A stretch of DNA of 12,145 nt from contig CAYYIS010000084.1 in NCBI GenBank assembly GCA_964470965.1, positions 1 to 12,145 on the forward strand. Direction: 5' to 3'. The DNA is from CAYYIS01 sp964470965 (lineage in GTDB: Bacteria; JAAXHH01; JABIQT01). The translations under genes were made by a program, and so were the position numbers. This document shows positions 1 through 6,503 of this stretch, piece by piece (the first letter of the stretch is position 1; each line of letters starts with the position of its first letter). The notes under the pieces are model-generated. The model had not been told where the DNA came from. It saw only the letters and a list, made by a program, of their open reading frames with translations, and made no database searches.

Positions 1-2
1 TC

Positions 3-1091
3 CCCATCCTAGGCCTTCTTGTGGCCATCAGCCTCATAATGTTCGACCTGACCATCCTGCGGTCCGGGCGCACCGCACTTCGTCCCAATTTGCAGAAGGG
101 GGTTGCCCTGGGGCTGTACCGAACCGACCGGGGGATGTCCTACTACCGCCCGGTGCTCGATAAGATCTCATCCCTGGGCGCGACTCACCTTTCGCTGCCG
201 GTTTATTTATTCCAGGACTCGGTTTACACCTCCACCCTTTATTCGAAGCCGACCGACGGAGCCACGCCTGAGCAGCATGACATGGTGTTACGGGAAGTTA
301 TCCTATACGCCCATCGGCTCGGCCTGAAAGTAATGCTGTCGCCTATCGTGGACATCGAAAATCCGGTAAATAACCAGTGGAGAGGTGTGATCGCTCCTAC
401 CGACTGGACCGCTTGGTTCGAAAGCTACCGGGAGTTCGTCCGGCACTATGCCGAGATTGGCGAGGCCCTGGACGTGGAGATTTTTAATGTAGGAACGGAG
501 CTGGCATCGTCAGAATATAGGGCCGAAGAATGGAAACGGACCATCTGGTCCGTCCGTGAGGTCTTCTCAGGCAAACTGGTCTACTCCGCCAACTGGGACC
601 ATTACGATACGATTGAATTCTGGGACGAGCTTGATTTTCTGGGATTATCCGCCTACTACGAACTGGCGCCGACCGAAGATCCCACAGTAGAGGACCTGCT
701 TCTGGGATGGGCTCCGATTAAAATGGCATTGCTCGACTGGCAAAAACGGTGGAACAAGCCGCTACTGTTCACCGAAATAGGCTACACCAGCCAGTCCGGT
801 TCGGCACGGCAGCCGTGGAATTACACGGCCAACGGCCCGGTCAATCTGGAGGAGCAGCGGCGCTGCTACCTTGCTCTTAAAGTAGCATGGGAGCACGAAC
901 CGGATTTCGCCGGTCTATACCTGTGGAACGTTGAACCTGAGATAGGTGGTCCGGGTGACACCAATTATACGTTCCTCGGCAAACCCGCCGAAGCGGTTGT
1001 GAGTGAGTGGTACCGCGGTATCCCACCAGATGCCGGGATAGCGGATGTCGCTGTTAACATCGTGGAGCGTTTCTTCAGGTCGATTCATTGA
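3..1091 (+). CDS. Membrane-anchored TIM-barrel glycoside hydrolase, GH113-like (5' end missing)
   Basis: The reading frame is open to the left edge of the window, so the true start probably lies outside; a GTG at 21 is possible but would cut into the hydrophobic segment. The first residues (PILGLLVAISLIMFDLTIL) look like a transmembrane anchor or the end of one, followed by a positively charged RSGR stretch. The rest reads as a (beta/alpha)8 clan GH-A barrel. With the codon at 21 as residue 1, NVGTE places a candidate acid/base Glu at 160 after strand 4, and FTEIGY places a candidate nucleophile Glu at 252 after strand 7. GLSAYYEL and LYLWNVEP resemble strand 6 and strand 8 motifs. The GTE and TEIGY pattern is what I associate with GH113 beta-mannanases, but the Glu spacing (92 residues) is longer than I expect for that family, so the substrate is uncertain. 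The protein would act on the outer face of a membrane. It ends tail to tail with galM, overlapping it by 17 bp. Confidence 0.72.
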   Translation, partial: PILGLLVAISLIMFDLTILRSGRTALRPNLQKGVALGLYRTDRGMSYYRPVLDKISSLGATHLSLPVYLFQDSVYTSTLYSKPTDGATPEQHDMVLREVILYAHRLGLKVMLSPIVDIENPVNNQWRGVIAPTDWTAWFESYREFVRHYAEIGEALDVEIFNVGTELASSEYRAEEWKRTIWSVREVFSGKLVYSANWDHYDTIEFWDELDFLGLSAYYELAPTEDPTVEDLLLGWAPIKMALLDWQKRWNKPLLFTEIGYTSQSGSARQPWNYTANGPVNLEEQRRCYLALKVAWEHEPDFAGLYLWNVEPEIGGPGDTNYTFLGKPAEAVVSEWYRGIPPDAGIADVAVNIVERFFRSIH

Positions 1092-2169
1092 CACCCCGTT
1101 CCACAGCGAACCTGTACTCCACCTCATGACGGTATACCTCACCCGGTCGGAGTATAACTGACGGCCATCCGGGTACATCCCGCTTGTTGATCGCATCCGG
1201 ATACTTCTGTGTTTCGAGGCAGAACGCGCTGTGCTTTCCGTAGACCGCCCCTGATTTACCGATGATGGATCCGTCCAGATAATTCGCCGTATAGAATTGC
1301 ACGCCGGGCTGGTTCGTATAAACTTCCATCACGCGTCCGGAACCGCCCTCTTTCACAGTCGCCGCATGCTTCAGGAAACCGTCCGAATTCCGGATAATGA
1401 AATTGTGGTCGTACCCGCCCGGATCTTCCGGACCAAGAGACGTCATGCTCTGGAGGTCCTGCCCGATCCGTTTTGCCACGGTGAAATCGAACGGACCACC
1501 TGATACAGAGACAATCTCACCGGTCGGTATACGGTCCGCATCCGTCGGTGTGTACCGATCTGCCGACAACGATGCCTCATGGTTAAGTATGGTGCCACCA
1601 TTGTGCCCGGCCAGATTGTAGTAGGAATGGTTGGACAGATTCACGATTGTAGGCGCATCGGTTTGGGCTTCCATCTCTATTCTAAGTATGTTGTGGTGCG
1701 TCAACGTGTAGAGGACCGATACTTCGAGCCTTCCGGGATACCCCTGGTCGCCGTCCTGACTACCGAGCGCCAGTTTTAAGAACACATCTCCGAGTGCCTG
1801 GCCAGCATTCGGAACATCCCAGACATATTTGTCGAAACCTTTTGCGCCACCATGAATATGGTTGCATCCCTCATTGGGTTCAACATCAAAGGACATTCCG
1901 TCGATCGAAAAGGCACTGTTGGAGATACGATTGGCCACACGACCTATGGTCGCCCCGAAAAACGGGTGTCTGCCGAGATAGCCTTCCAGGCTGTCGAAAC
2001 CCAGAACCACGTCGCCTGAATTGCCGTCTCGATCCAACACATGAAGCTCGGTCATGATCGCACCGTAGTTGGTTATCTTGACTTTCATACCCTGAGCGTT
2101 GGTCAACGTGTACAGCTTTACATTGCGATCATTGACCGTTCCCCACACTGTTTCCTGTATTGAACTCAT
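1075..2169 (-). CDS. galM: Aldose 1-epimerase (galactose mutarotase)
   Basis: This protein interconverts alpha and beta anomers of hexoses such as glucose or galactose in the cytoplasm, feeding sugar released by glycosidases or transporters into catabolism. It is 364 residues, usual for the family. The conserved residues of the GalM beta-sandwich are all visible: GCNHIHGG (His104/His106), SNHSYYNLAG with His181 as candidate catalytic acid, GYDHNF with Asp254, and FCLETQKYPDAIN with Glu319 as candidate base. Their spacing matches characterised GalM enzymes (His96, His170, Asp243, Glu304). The NYGA and IGRVANRI motifs near the N terminus also fit. The ATG start is fixed by a perfect AAGGAGG ribosome binding site 9 bases upstream, inside the end of the MFS gene. 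The start codon overlaps the MFS stop by 4 bp (ATGA), so the two are probably cotranscribed and translationally coupled. The stop lies inside the last codons of the convergent hydrolase gene. Confidence 0.96.
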   Translation of the reverse strand: MSSIQETVWGTVNDRNVKLYTLTNAQGMKVKITNYGAIMTELHVLDRDGNSGDVVLGFDSLEGYLGRHPFFGATIGRVANRISNSAFSIDGMSFDVEPNEGCNHIHGGAKGFDKYVWDVPNAGQALGDVFLKLALGSQDGDQGYPGRLEVSVLYTLTHHNILRIEMEAQTDAPTIVNLSNHSYYNLAGHNGGTILNHEASLSADRYTPTDADRIPTGEIVSVSGGPFDFTVAKRIGQDLQSMTSLGPEDPGGYDHNFIIRNSDGFLKHAATVKEGGSGRVMEVYTNQPGVQFYTANYLDGSIIGKSGAVYGKHSAFCLETQKYPDAINKRDVPGWPSVILRPGEVYRHEVEYRFAVERGVNEST

Positions 2170-3413
2170 GTTGACTGACCTCCTTTTCTTGTTTCCGGCA
2201 TTCCGTACCGGACCAGGAATCCCATGGCCAGCATGGAAGCGGCGCCGAGTATCGTGCAGCTCAAATATCCGTATTCCGTGTACGCCAGCCCGGCGATTCC
2301 GCCGGCGATACCCATGGCGACCTGCCCCAAGGCGATGGACATGCTCATCATCGCGCCGCGCCGCTCGTCAGACACTATTTCAGACATCAATGCCTGAAAC
2401 GGGCCCATACGGGCGGCCATCAGCAACATCGACAGAAAAAATATGGGATAGGCTATCCAAAACGAAACCATCACAAAAGTGGTGGCGGCCATCAGGATAG
2501 CAGAACCAATGCAAGCCCAGAATATGACCGCTTTACGGCCGATTCGGTCTGAAAATTGCCCGGCAAACGGACCGATCATTACGCTGGCTACACCGCCTAC
2601 CAGAAAGAGTTTTGCGATATCGCTGCCCTGAACACCGAAGGTGGTCTCCAGCCACAGGAACAGGTAGATCACGTAAAACGCGATGCTCACGAACATCATA
2701 GCATAAGCAGCGGTCGCCGAACTGGTGGGGGCAGTCGTCAGCATTCTGCAATAGGTCCGGACGGCTCCGCCGACCGTAAGCCGTTCCCGCATCCTGGTCA
2801 CCGTTGGTTGGGGTACGGCAATTGTCGTTACGATGAATGAAATTGACATGGGACCGGCAAAAAAAACAAACGGGGCATAGAAGCCGTACCAGTCCGCCAG
2901 CACCGTTCCGATCGGGATACCCATAATCTGACCTGCGGCAACGCCCGTCATGACCCAACCGTTGGCCCAGCCCCGCTTCTCCGACGGGAAATAATCGCCC
3001 ACGTAGGCAGTTGAAACGCCGGTAAGCAATCCACCGGCGACACCGCCCAAGCCCCTCGCTACCAGGAGCGAATAGTAATCGTAGGTAAAGATATGTAAGA
3101 ACAGGAACAACGCCATGGCCCCAGTACCTATGACCAGAACACGGCGTCGACCAATTTTATCGGAAACAGGCCCCATTACCAGAGCACAGATTCCTGCGAT
3201 AATTGCGTAGGATGAAATCAAGGTTCCCTGGAAAACCTCTGGTATGTTGAGCTCGTGACCAATCCGCGGAAGAATCGGTGCCATAATCATGACCTGGCTG
3301 CTGGCGGAAAACATCATAAGCCAGAGAGCGAAAAGAATCAGGTGCGGATGAGTTGCCCGGCCATCGCTGTCAGTCCGAAATTCTGCTGGTTTGGATTCGG
3401 TGGTTTGCGTCAT
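2166..3413 (-). CDS. Major facilitator superfamily transporter, 12 TM, probably sugar or small solute
   Basis: This is an integral membrane secondary transporter of about 415 residues. Many hydrophobic helices are visible, and the count fits the usual 12-helix MFS fold. Using the start given here, the canonical motif A is at about residues 81-91 (GPVSDKIGRRR, loop 2-3). Its degenerate repeat GQFSDRIGRKAV is at about residue 285 (loop 8-9), as expected for two homologous six-helix halves. A polar N-terminal tail precedes helix 1, which begins near HPHLILFALW. The substrate cannot be read from sequence; a sugar is inferred from the 4-bp overlap with galM, but drug/metabolite exporters share these motifs. 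The start is uncertain: the ATG at 3413 gives a normal polar tail, while an in-frame ATG at 3488 would add 25 residues with a hydrophobic and basic stretch. Neither has a good ribosome binding site. The gene is divergent from the GH116-ABC operon. Confidence 0.9.
   Translation of the reverse strand: MTQTTESKPAEFRTDSDGRATHPHLILFALWLMMFSASSQVMIMAPILPRIGHELNIPEVFQGTLISSYAIIAGICALVMGPVSDKIGRRRVLVIGTGAMALFLFLHIFTYDYYSLLVARGLGGVAGGLLTGVSTAYVGDYFPSEKRGWANGWVMTGVAAGQIMGIPIGTVLADWYGFYAPFVFFAGPMSISFIVTTIAVPQPTVTRMRERLTVGGAVRTYCRMLTTAPTSSATAAYAMMFVSIAFYVIYLFLWLETTFGVQGSDIAKLFLVGGVASVMIGPFAGQFSDRIGRKAVIFWACIGSAILMAATTFVMVSFWIAYPIFFLSMLLMAARMGPFQALMSEIVSDERRGAMMSMSIALGQVAMGIAGGIAGLAYTEYGYLSCTILGAASMLAMGFLVRYGMPETRKGGQST
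2179..2185 (-). promoter_or_regulatory. Ribosome binding site of galM
   Basis: The minus strand reads AAGGAGG, complementary to the 3' end of 16S rRNA, 9 bases before the galM ATG. It lies wholly inside the end of the upstream MFS coding region. It decides the galM start and shows that this organism uses classical Shine-Dalgarno initiation. Confidence 0.88.
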
Positions 3414-3574
3414 ACGGCAAAAAAAAGAACGAAACCGCCTTACCAGAAAAACATAAGCCGGCTCCAAAAAAGTGACGGGAAAAGACATCGGGTTAGAAAT
3501 CCAATGTGGTATGGCAAGGTGTATAAGTCAAAGAAAATAAACCAAGCCCTCTGCGCCAACCACTATGGCCTACC

Positions 3575-3595
3575 CCTTACCGCAATATTGTAAGG
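3575..3595. repeat. Inverted repeat CCTTAC-9-GTAAGG
   Basis: There are perfect 6-base arms, CCTTAC at 3575-3580 and GTAAGG at 3590-3595, around a 9-base spacer that contains the palindrome CAATATTG in part. It lies upstream of the MFS gene, in a position suited to a regulator binding site. No T-run follows on either strand, so it does not look like a terminator. Short repeats of this size can arise by chance. Confidence 0.35.
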
Positions 3596-3638
3596 CCCAT
3601 CGGGCATATATCGTCAGCCTGCTATTGGGCGGCAGAGA

Positions 3639-3713
3639 TTCATTGATCGACCTGTAAGCAAATCATCAATGTCACATGTGCCGTACCGGCATATTTGTTT
3701 TTACTTCATTGAT
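3639..3713. repeat. TTCATTGAT direct repeats with inverted ATCAATG copy
   Basis: The 9-mer TTCATTGAT occurs at 3639-3647 and again at 3705-3713, 66 bases apart, close to six helical turns. An inverted 7-base copy, ATCAATG, lies between them at 3665-3671. Three related half-sites in about 75 bases of a divergent promoter region suggest a possible multi-site operator, but no regulator family is identified by the sequence. Confidence 0.35.
3679..3691. repeat. Inverted repeat TGCCG-TAC-CGGCA
   Basis: Perfect 5-base arms with a 3-base centre form a compact, nearly continuous 13-base dyad. It directly abuts the 8-base palindrome CACATGTG (3673-3680) and lies inside the TTCATTGAT repeat cluster. 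This is the size and form of a transcription factor operator, though it could be chance. Confidence 0.3.
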
Positions 3714-3795
3714 TTTGAGGTGACGGGAATGGACTCCGGTAGGCAACCCCAAATTCGGAATAAACGAGGGCCATCCTGAATTCCTTACATTTCCT

Positions 3796-3824
3796 TTGAC
3801 ATCTTAAGCAAGATCATCCACAAT
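3796..3824 (+). promoter_or_regulatory. Possible sigma70-like promoter for the GH116-ABC operon
   Basis: A perfect -35 hexamer TTGACA is at 3796-3801. Exactly 17 bases later, CACAAT (3819-3824) matches 4 of 6 positions of the -10 consensus. Transcription would start near 3831 and give a leader of about 190 bases before the GH116 start. The -10 match is modest and the host's sigma factor preference is unknown, so this is a candidate only. Confidence 0.35.
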
Positions 3825-3890
3825 AAGATATTCCAGATGTCAGGTGCTTCATCCTCCTTCTTCAACACGAAATAAAAGTCAACCGGACAG

Positions 3891-3906
3891 TCAGGGAAAC
3901 CCCTGA
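3891..3906. repeat. Small hairpin TCAGGG-AAAC-CCCTGA in the operon leader
   Basis: Perfect 6-base arms enclose a 4-base AAAC loop, about 115 bases before the GH116 start codon. It is followed on the plus strand by an A-run, not a T-run, so it is not an intrinsic terminator for the operon. It could be an RNA structure in the leader or an operator. Confidence 0.35.
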
Positions 3907-4011
3907 AAAAAACATTGCCTTAAATTGGATGATTTACACCCCGAAAAACCGTTACGCTTTCTCAAGTCATGTTTCGGTTACTTCAGATCTCGACAGCCGT
4001 ACCGACTCTAG

Positions 4012-4017
4012 AAAGGA
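4012..4017 (+). promoter_or_regulatory. Ribosome binding site of the GH116 gene
   Basis: AAAGGA sits 5 bases upstream of the ATG at 4023. It supports that start over an in-frame ATG at 3969, which would add 18 residues that do not look like the family N terminus. Confidence 0.7.
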
Positions 4018-4022
4018 ACATC

Positions 4023-6503
4023 ATGGCCGAAAACCAACGACCTTACAACACCCCTTACACCGGCACCCACCTCAACCGTGTCGCCTTTCCTATGGGTGGA
4101 ATGGGAGCAGGTATGATCTGTTTGGAAGGAACCGGTGCCTTCTCACATGTGTCCATCCGGGGACACATGGATTTCTACAACGAACCGGAAATATATGCCG
4201 CGGTTCATATCAAGGGACTACCCAATGCCTCCAAAGTGCTGGAGGGTCCCGTCCCTGAGTGGAAGTATTTCGGCCCCACCGGTACGGGCAACGGGGGACG
4301 TAACACCGTGTACGGACTGCCTCGATTCAGTGGTGCAACTTTCCAAACCTGTTTTCCGTTCGCCACGGTTGACCTCCATGATGATGATATCCCGTTGAAG
4401 ACAAAAATCACGGGATGGAGCCCTTTTGTTCCCGGTGATGCGAATGCATCGAGCCTTCCGGTAGCCGGCGTCGAATATCAATTTGAGAATGCGACTAACG
4501 AAGTGGTCGATGGTGTGTATTCATTCCATGCGACTAATTTTATGTCCACTGCCACGGAGGGGCACGCGGTCCGCGCCACCCGGAACGGATTCGTGTTGTG
4601 GCAATCGGGCAGTGGGGAAAAACCCTGGGATCAGGGTGCCTTCAGTGCGGTGATAGATGAACCGGACATATGTGTGGACTGCTCATGGTTTCGGGGTGGC
4701 TGGTTTGATTCCCGGACCATGGTGTGGAACCACATCTCCTCCGGCGCCGCTCTGGATCAGCCGGCGACCACAGAAGGAGCGCCCAGCCCTGGCGGCTCCC
4801 TGTACCTGCCATTCCATCTGGAACCCAATGAGACGCGAACCGTCACCCTGCGTCTGGCCTGGCACGTCCCGATCACCGATATTCGTATCGGCACGGACCC
4901 CCAATATGCGGATGAGCCGGCATGCTGCGACGATACCGGGGGATGTTGTCCGGATCCGGTGGACGAAAGCCCACCGGCCACGCATCAACCATGGTATGCA
5001 GCCGCCTTCGCTGACATCGAGGCGGTCGGAAACCAATGGTACAAACAATACACCGACTTGCGCGAACGAAGTGAAGCGTTTGCCGAGAGTTTCTATGACA
5101 CAACACTTCCGGCGGAAGTCGTGGAAGCCATCGCCGCCAATCTTACCATCTTGAAGTCGCCAACGGTACAGCGTCAGACGGACGGCAGATTCTGGGCGTG
5201 GGAAGGCTGCGTGGACAGCGCCGGTTGCTGCGCTGGCACCTGTACTCATGTCTGGAATTACGCACAGGCACTCCCCCATCTGTTCCCGGATATGGCACGT
5301 TCCCTTCGGGACACCGAATTCCGCGAGGACCAGAATGAGCAAGGCCACCAGACATTCCGGTCCATGCTGCCTGTCCGTCCCAACAGCCATGAATTCCATG
5401 CGGCAGCGGATGGACAGCTGGGCGGCATCATGAAGGTATATCGGGATTGGCGTATCAGCGGGGATACGGCATGGATGAAAGCGCTGTGGCCCCAAGTACG
5501 TTCAAGCATGGACTACTGCATCGGTGTGTGGGATCCCGATCACGTGGGTGCGCTGATCGAACCCCACCACAACACTTATGACATTGAGTTCTGGGGACCG
5601 GACGGCATGTGCACCAGCTTTTACCTTGGCGCGTTAAAGGCTGCGATACTGATGGCACAGGCGTTGGGTGATGATGCCGGCACCTACGAGGAGATCCTTG
5701 CGAAAGGCTGCGCCTATATGGAATCGGAGCTGTGGGACGGTGAGTACTTCGTACAGAAAATCGAATGGCGTGACCTGCATGCTGCCAATCCTGCGGAAAG
5801 CCCTTCGCTGCGCACCGGCTATTCGTCTGAGGCGCTGGAACTGCTTGAACAGGAAGGCCCCAAGTACCAGTACGGCAGCGGCTGTCTGTCGGACGGTATC
5901 CTGGGCGCCTGGATCGCCAGGGTGTGCGGCATCGGAACATTCCTCGATGCGGAGAAGGAAAGCAGCCACCTGCTCGCGATACACAGGCACAACCTGAAAG
6001 AAGACCTGTCGGACCACGCGAATCCGCAGCGTCCAACCTATGCGCTGGGCAAAGAAGCCGGCCTGCTGCTGTGCTCGTGGCCCAAAGGCGGCCAGCTGTC
6101 GCTGCCCTTCGTTTACAGTGATGAGGTGTGGACGGGCATAGAATACCAGGTGGCCAGCCATCTGATGCTGATGGGCCGTGTGGACGAGGGGCTGGATATT
6201 GTCCGCGCCTGCCGTGATCGGTATGATGGACGGATACGGAATCCCTTCAACGAATACGAATGCGGCCATTGGTACGCCCGGGCTATGTCCTCCTACGGCC
6301 TGTTGCAGGGACTGACCGGCATCCGGTACGATGCCGTCGACAAAACGCTGTATATCCATCCCAATATCATTGGCGATTTCCGTTCTTTCCTGAGTACGGA
6401 AACCGGGTTCGGGACCGTGGGTGTGAAAAACGGCGAACCGTTCGTGGAGGTTAAGGCGGGAGCGCTTCCGTATGAGCGGATTGATTATGTCGTCTGTTCG
6501 TGA
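4023..6503 (+). CDS. GH116-family beta-glycosidase (GBA2/DUF608 type)
   Basis: The predicted protein is an 826-residue retaining beta-glycosidase of family GH116, which includes beta-glucosidases, beta-xylosidases and non-lysosomal glucosylceramidase. The N-terminal beta-sandwich (GBA2_N) is shown by VAFPMGGMGAG near residue 20 and by TGWSPFVPGD. The C-terminal alpha-helical barrel (DUF608) starts near residue 360. HHNTYDIEFWG places Asp520 where the family acid/base Asp in a TYD motif is expected. Glu394 in WEGC lies in the region that normally carries the nucleophile, but I am less sure of that exact residue. Two cysteine-rich stretches are notable: CCDDTGGCC (301-309) in an inter-domain insert, and GCVDSAGCCAGTC (395-407) beside the putative active site. 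There is no signal peptide, so it should act in the cytoplasm on imported glycosides. It is first in the operon, and its 3' end overlaps the binding-protein gene. A role on glycolipids cannot be excluded. Confidence 0.92.
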   Translation: MAENQRPYNTPYTGTHLNRVAFPMGGMGAGMICLEGTGAFSHVSIRGHMDFYNEPEIYAAVHIKGLPNASKVLEGPVPEWKYFGPTGTGNGGRNTVYGLPRFSGATFQTCFPFATVDLHDDDIPLKTKITGWSPFVPGDANASSLPVAGVEYQFENATNEVVDGVYSFHATNFMSTATEGHAVRATRNGFVLWQSGSGEKPWDQGAFSAVIDEPDICVDCSWFRGGWFDSRTMVWNHISSGAALDQPATTEGAPSPGGSLYLPFHLEPNETRTVTLRLAWHVPITDIRIGTDPQYADEPACCDDTGGCCPDPVDESPPATHQPWYAAAFADIEAVGNQWYKQYTDLRERSEAFAESFYDTTLPAEVVEAIAANLTILKSPTVQRQTDGRFWAWEGCVDSAGCCAGTCTHVWNYAQALPHLFPDMARSLRDTEFREDQNEQGHQTFRSMLPVRPNSHEFHAAADGQLGGIMKVYRDWRISGDTAWMKALWPQVRSSMDYCIGVWDPDHVGALIEPHHNTYDIEFWGPDGMCTSFYLGALKAAILMAQALGDDAGTYEEILAKGCAYMESELWDGEYFVQKIEWRDLHAANPAESPSLRTGYSSEALELLEQEGPKYQYGSGCLSDGILGAWIARVCGIGTFLDAEKESSHLLAIHRHNLKEDLSDHANPQRPTYALGKEAGLLLCSWPKGGQLSLPFVYSDEVWTGIEYQVASHLMLMGRVDEGLDIVRACRDRYDGRIRNPFNEYECGHWYARAMSSYGLLQGLTGIRYDAVDKTLYIHPNIIGDFRSFLSTETGFGTVGVKNGEPFVEVKAGALPYERIDYVVCS

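Larger units (their letters stand above)
3414..4022. other. Divergent intergenic control region
   Basis: This stretch of about 600 bases separates the minus-strand MFS-galM unit from the plus-strand GH116-ABC operon. The first 75 bases could instead code for an N-terminal extension of the MFS protein (ATG at 3488). I see no tRNA, other RNA gene or convincing protein gene. It has more A/T runs than the flanking genes and contains several short inverted or direct repeats and a possible promoter, listed separately. Both units probably have their promoters and operators here. An intergenic region this long stands out in a window where other gene junctions overlap or lie within about 15 bp. Confidence 0.7.

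Noticed and set aside
3255..3593. 112-codon plus-strand frame over the MFS start and intergenic region
   Set aside because: Mostly antisense to the MFS N terminus; Lys/Asn-rich translation without domain signs or a ribosome binding site.
3594..3606. GCCC-ATC-GGGC mini-dyad
   Set aside because: Arms are only 4 bases; expected by chance in sequence of this composition.
3891..3906. Hairpin considered as an intrinsic terminator
   Set aside because: There is no T-run after the stem on either strand, and it lies in the leader of an operon, not after a gene.
4683..5495. 270-codon open frame on the minus strand opposite the GH116 gene
   Set aside because: Same reasoning: fully inside a real gene and without recognisable protein features.
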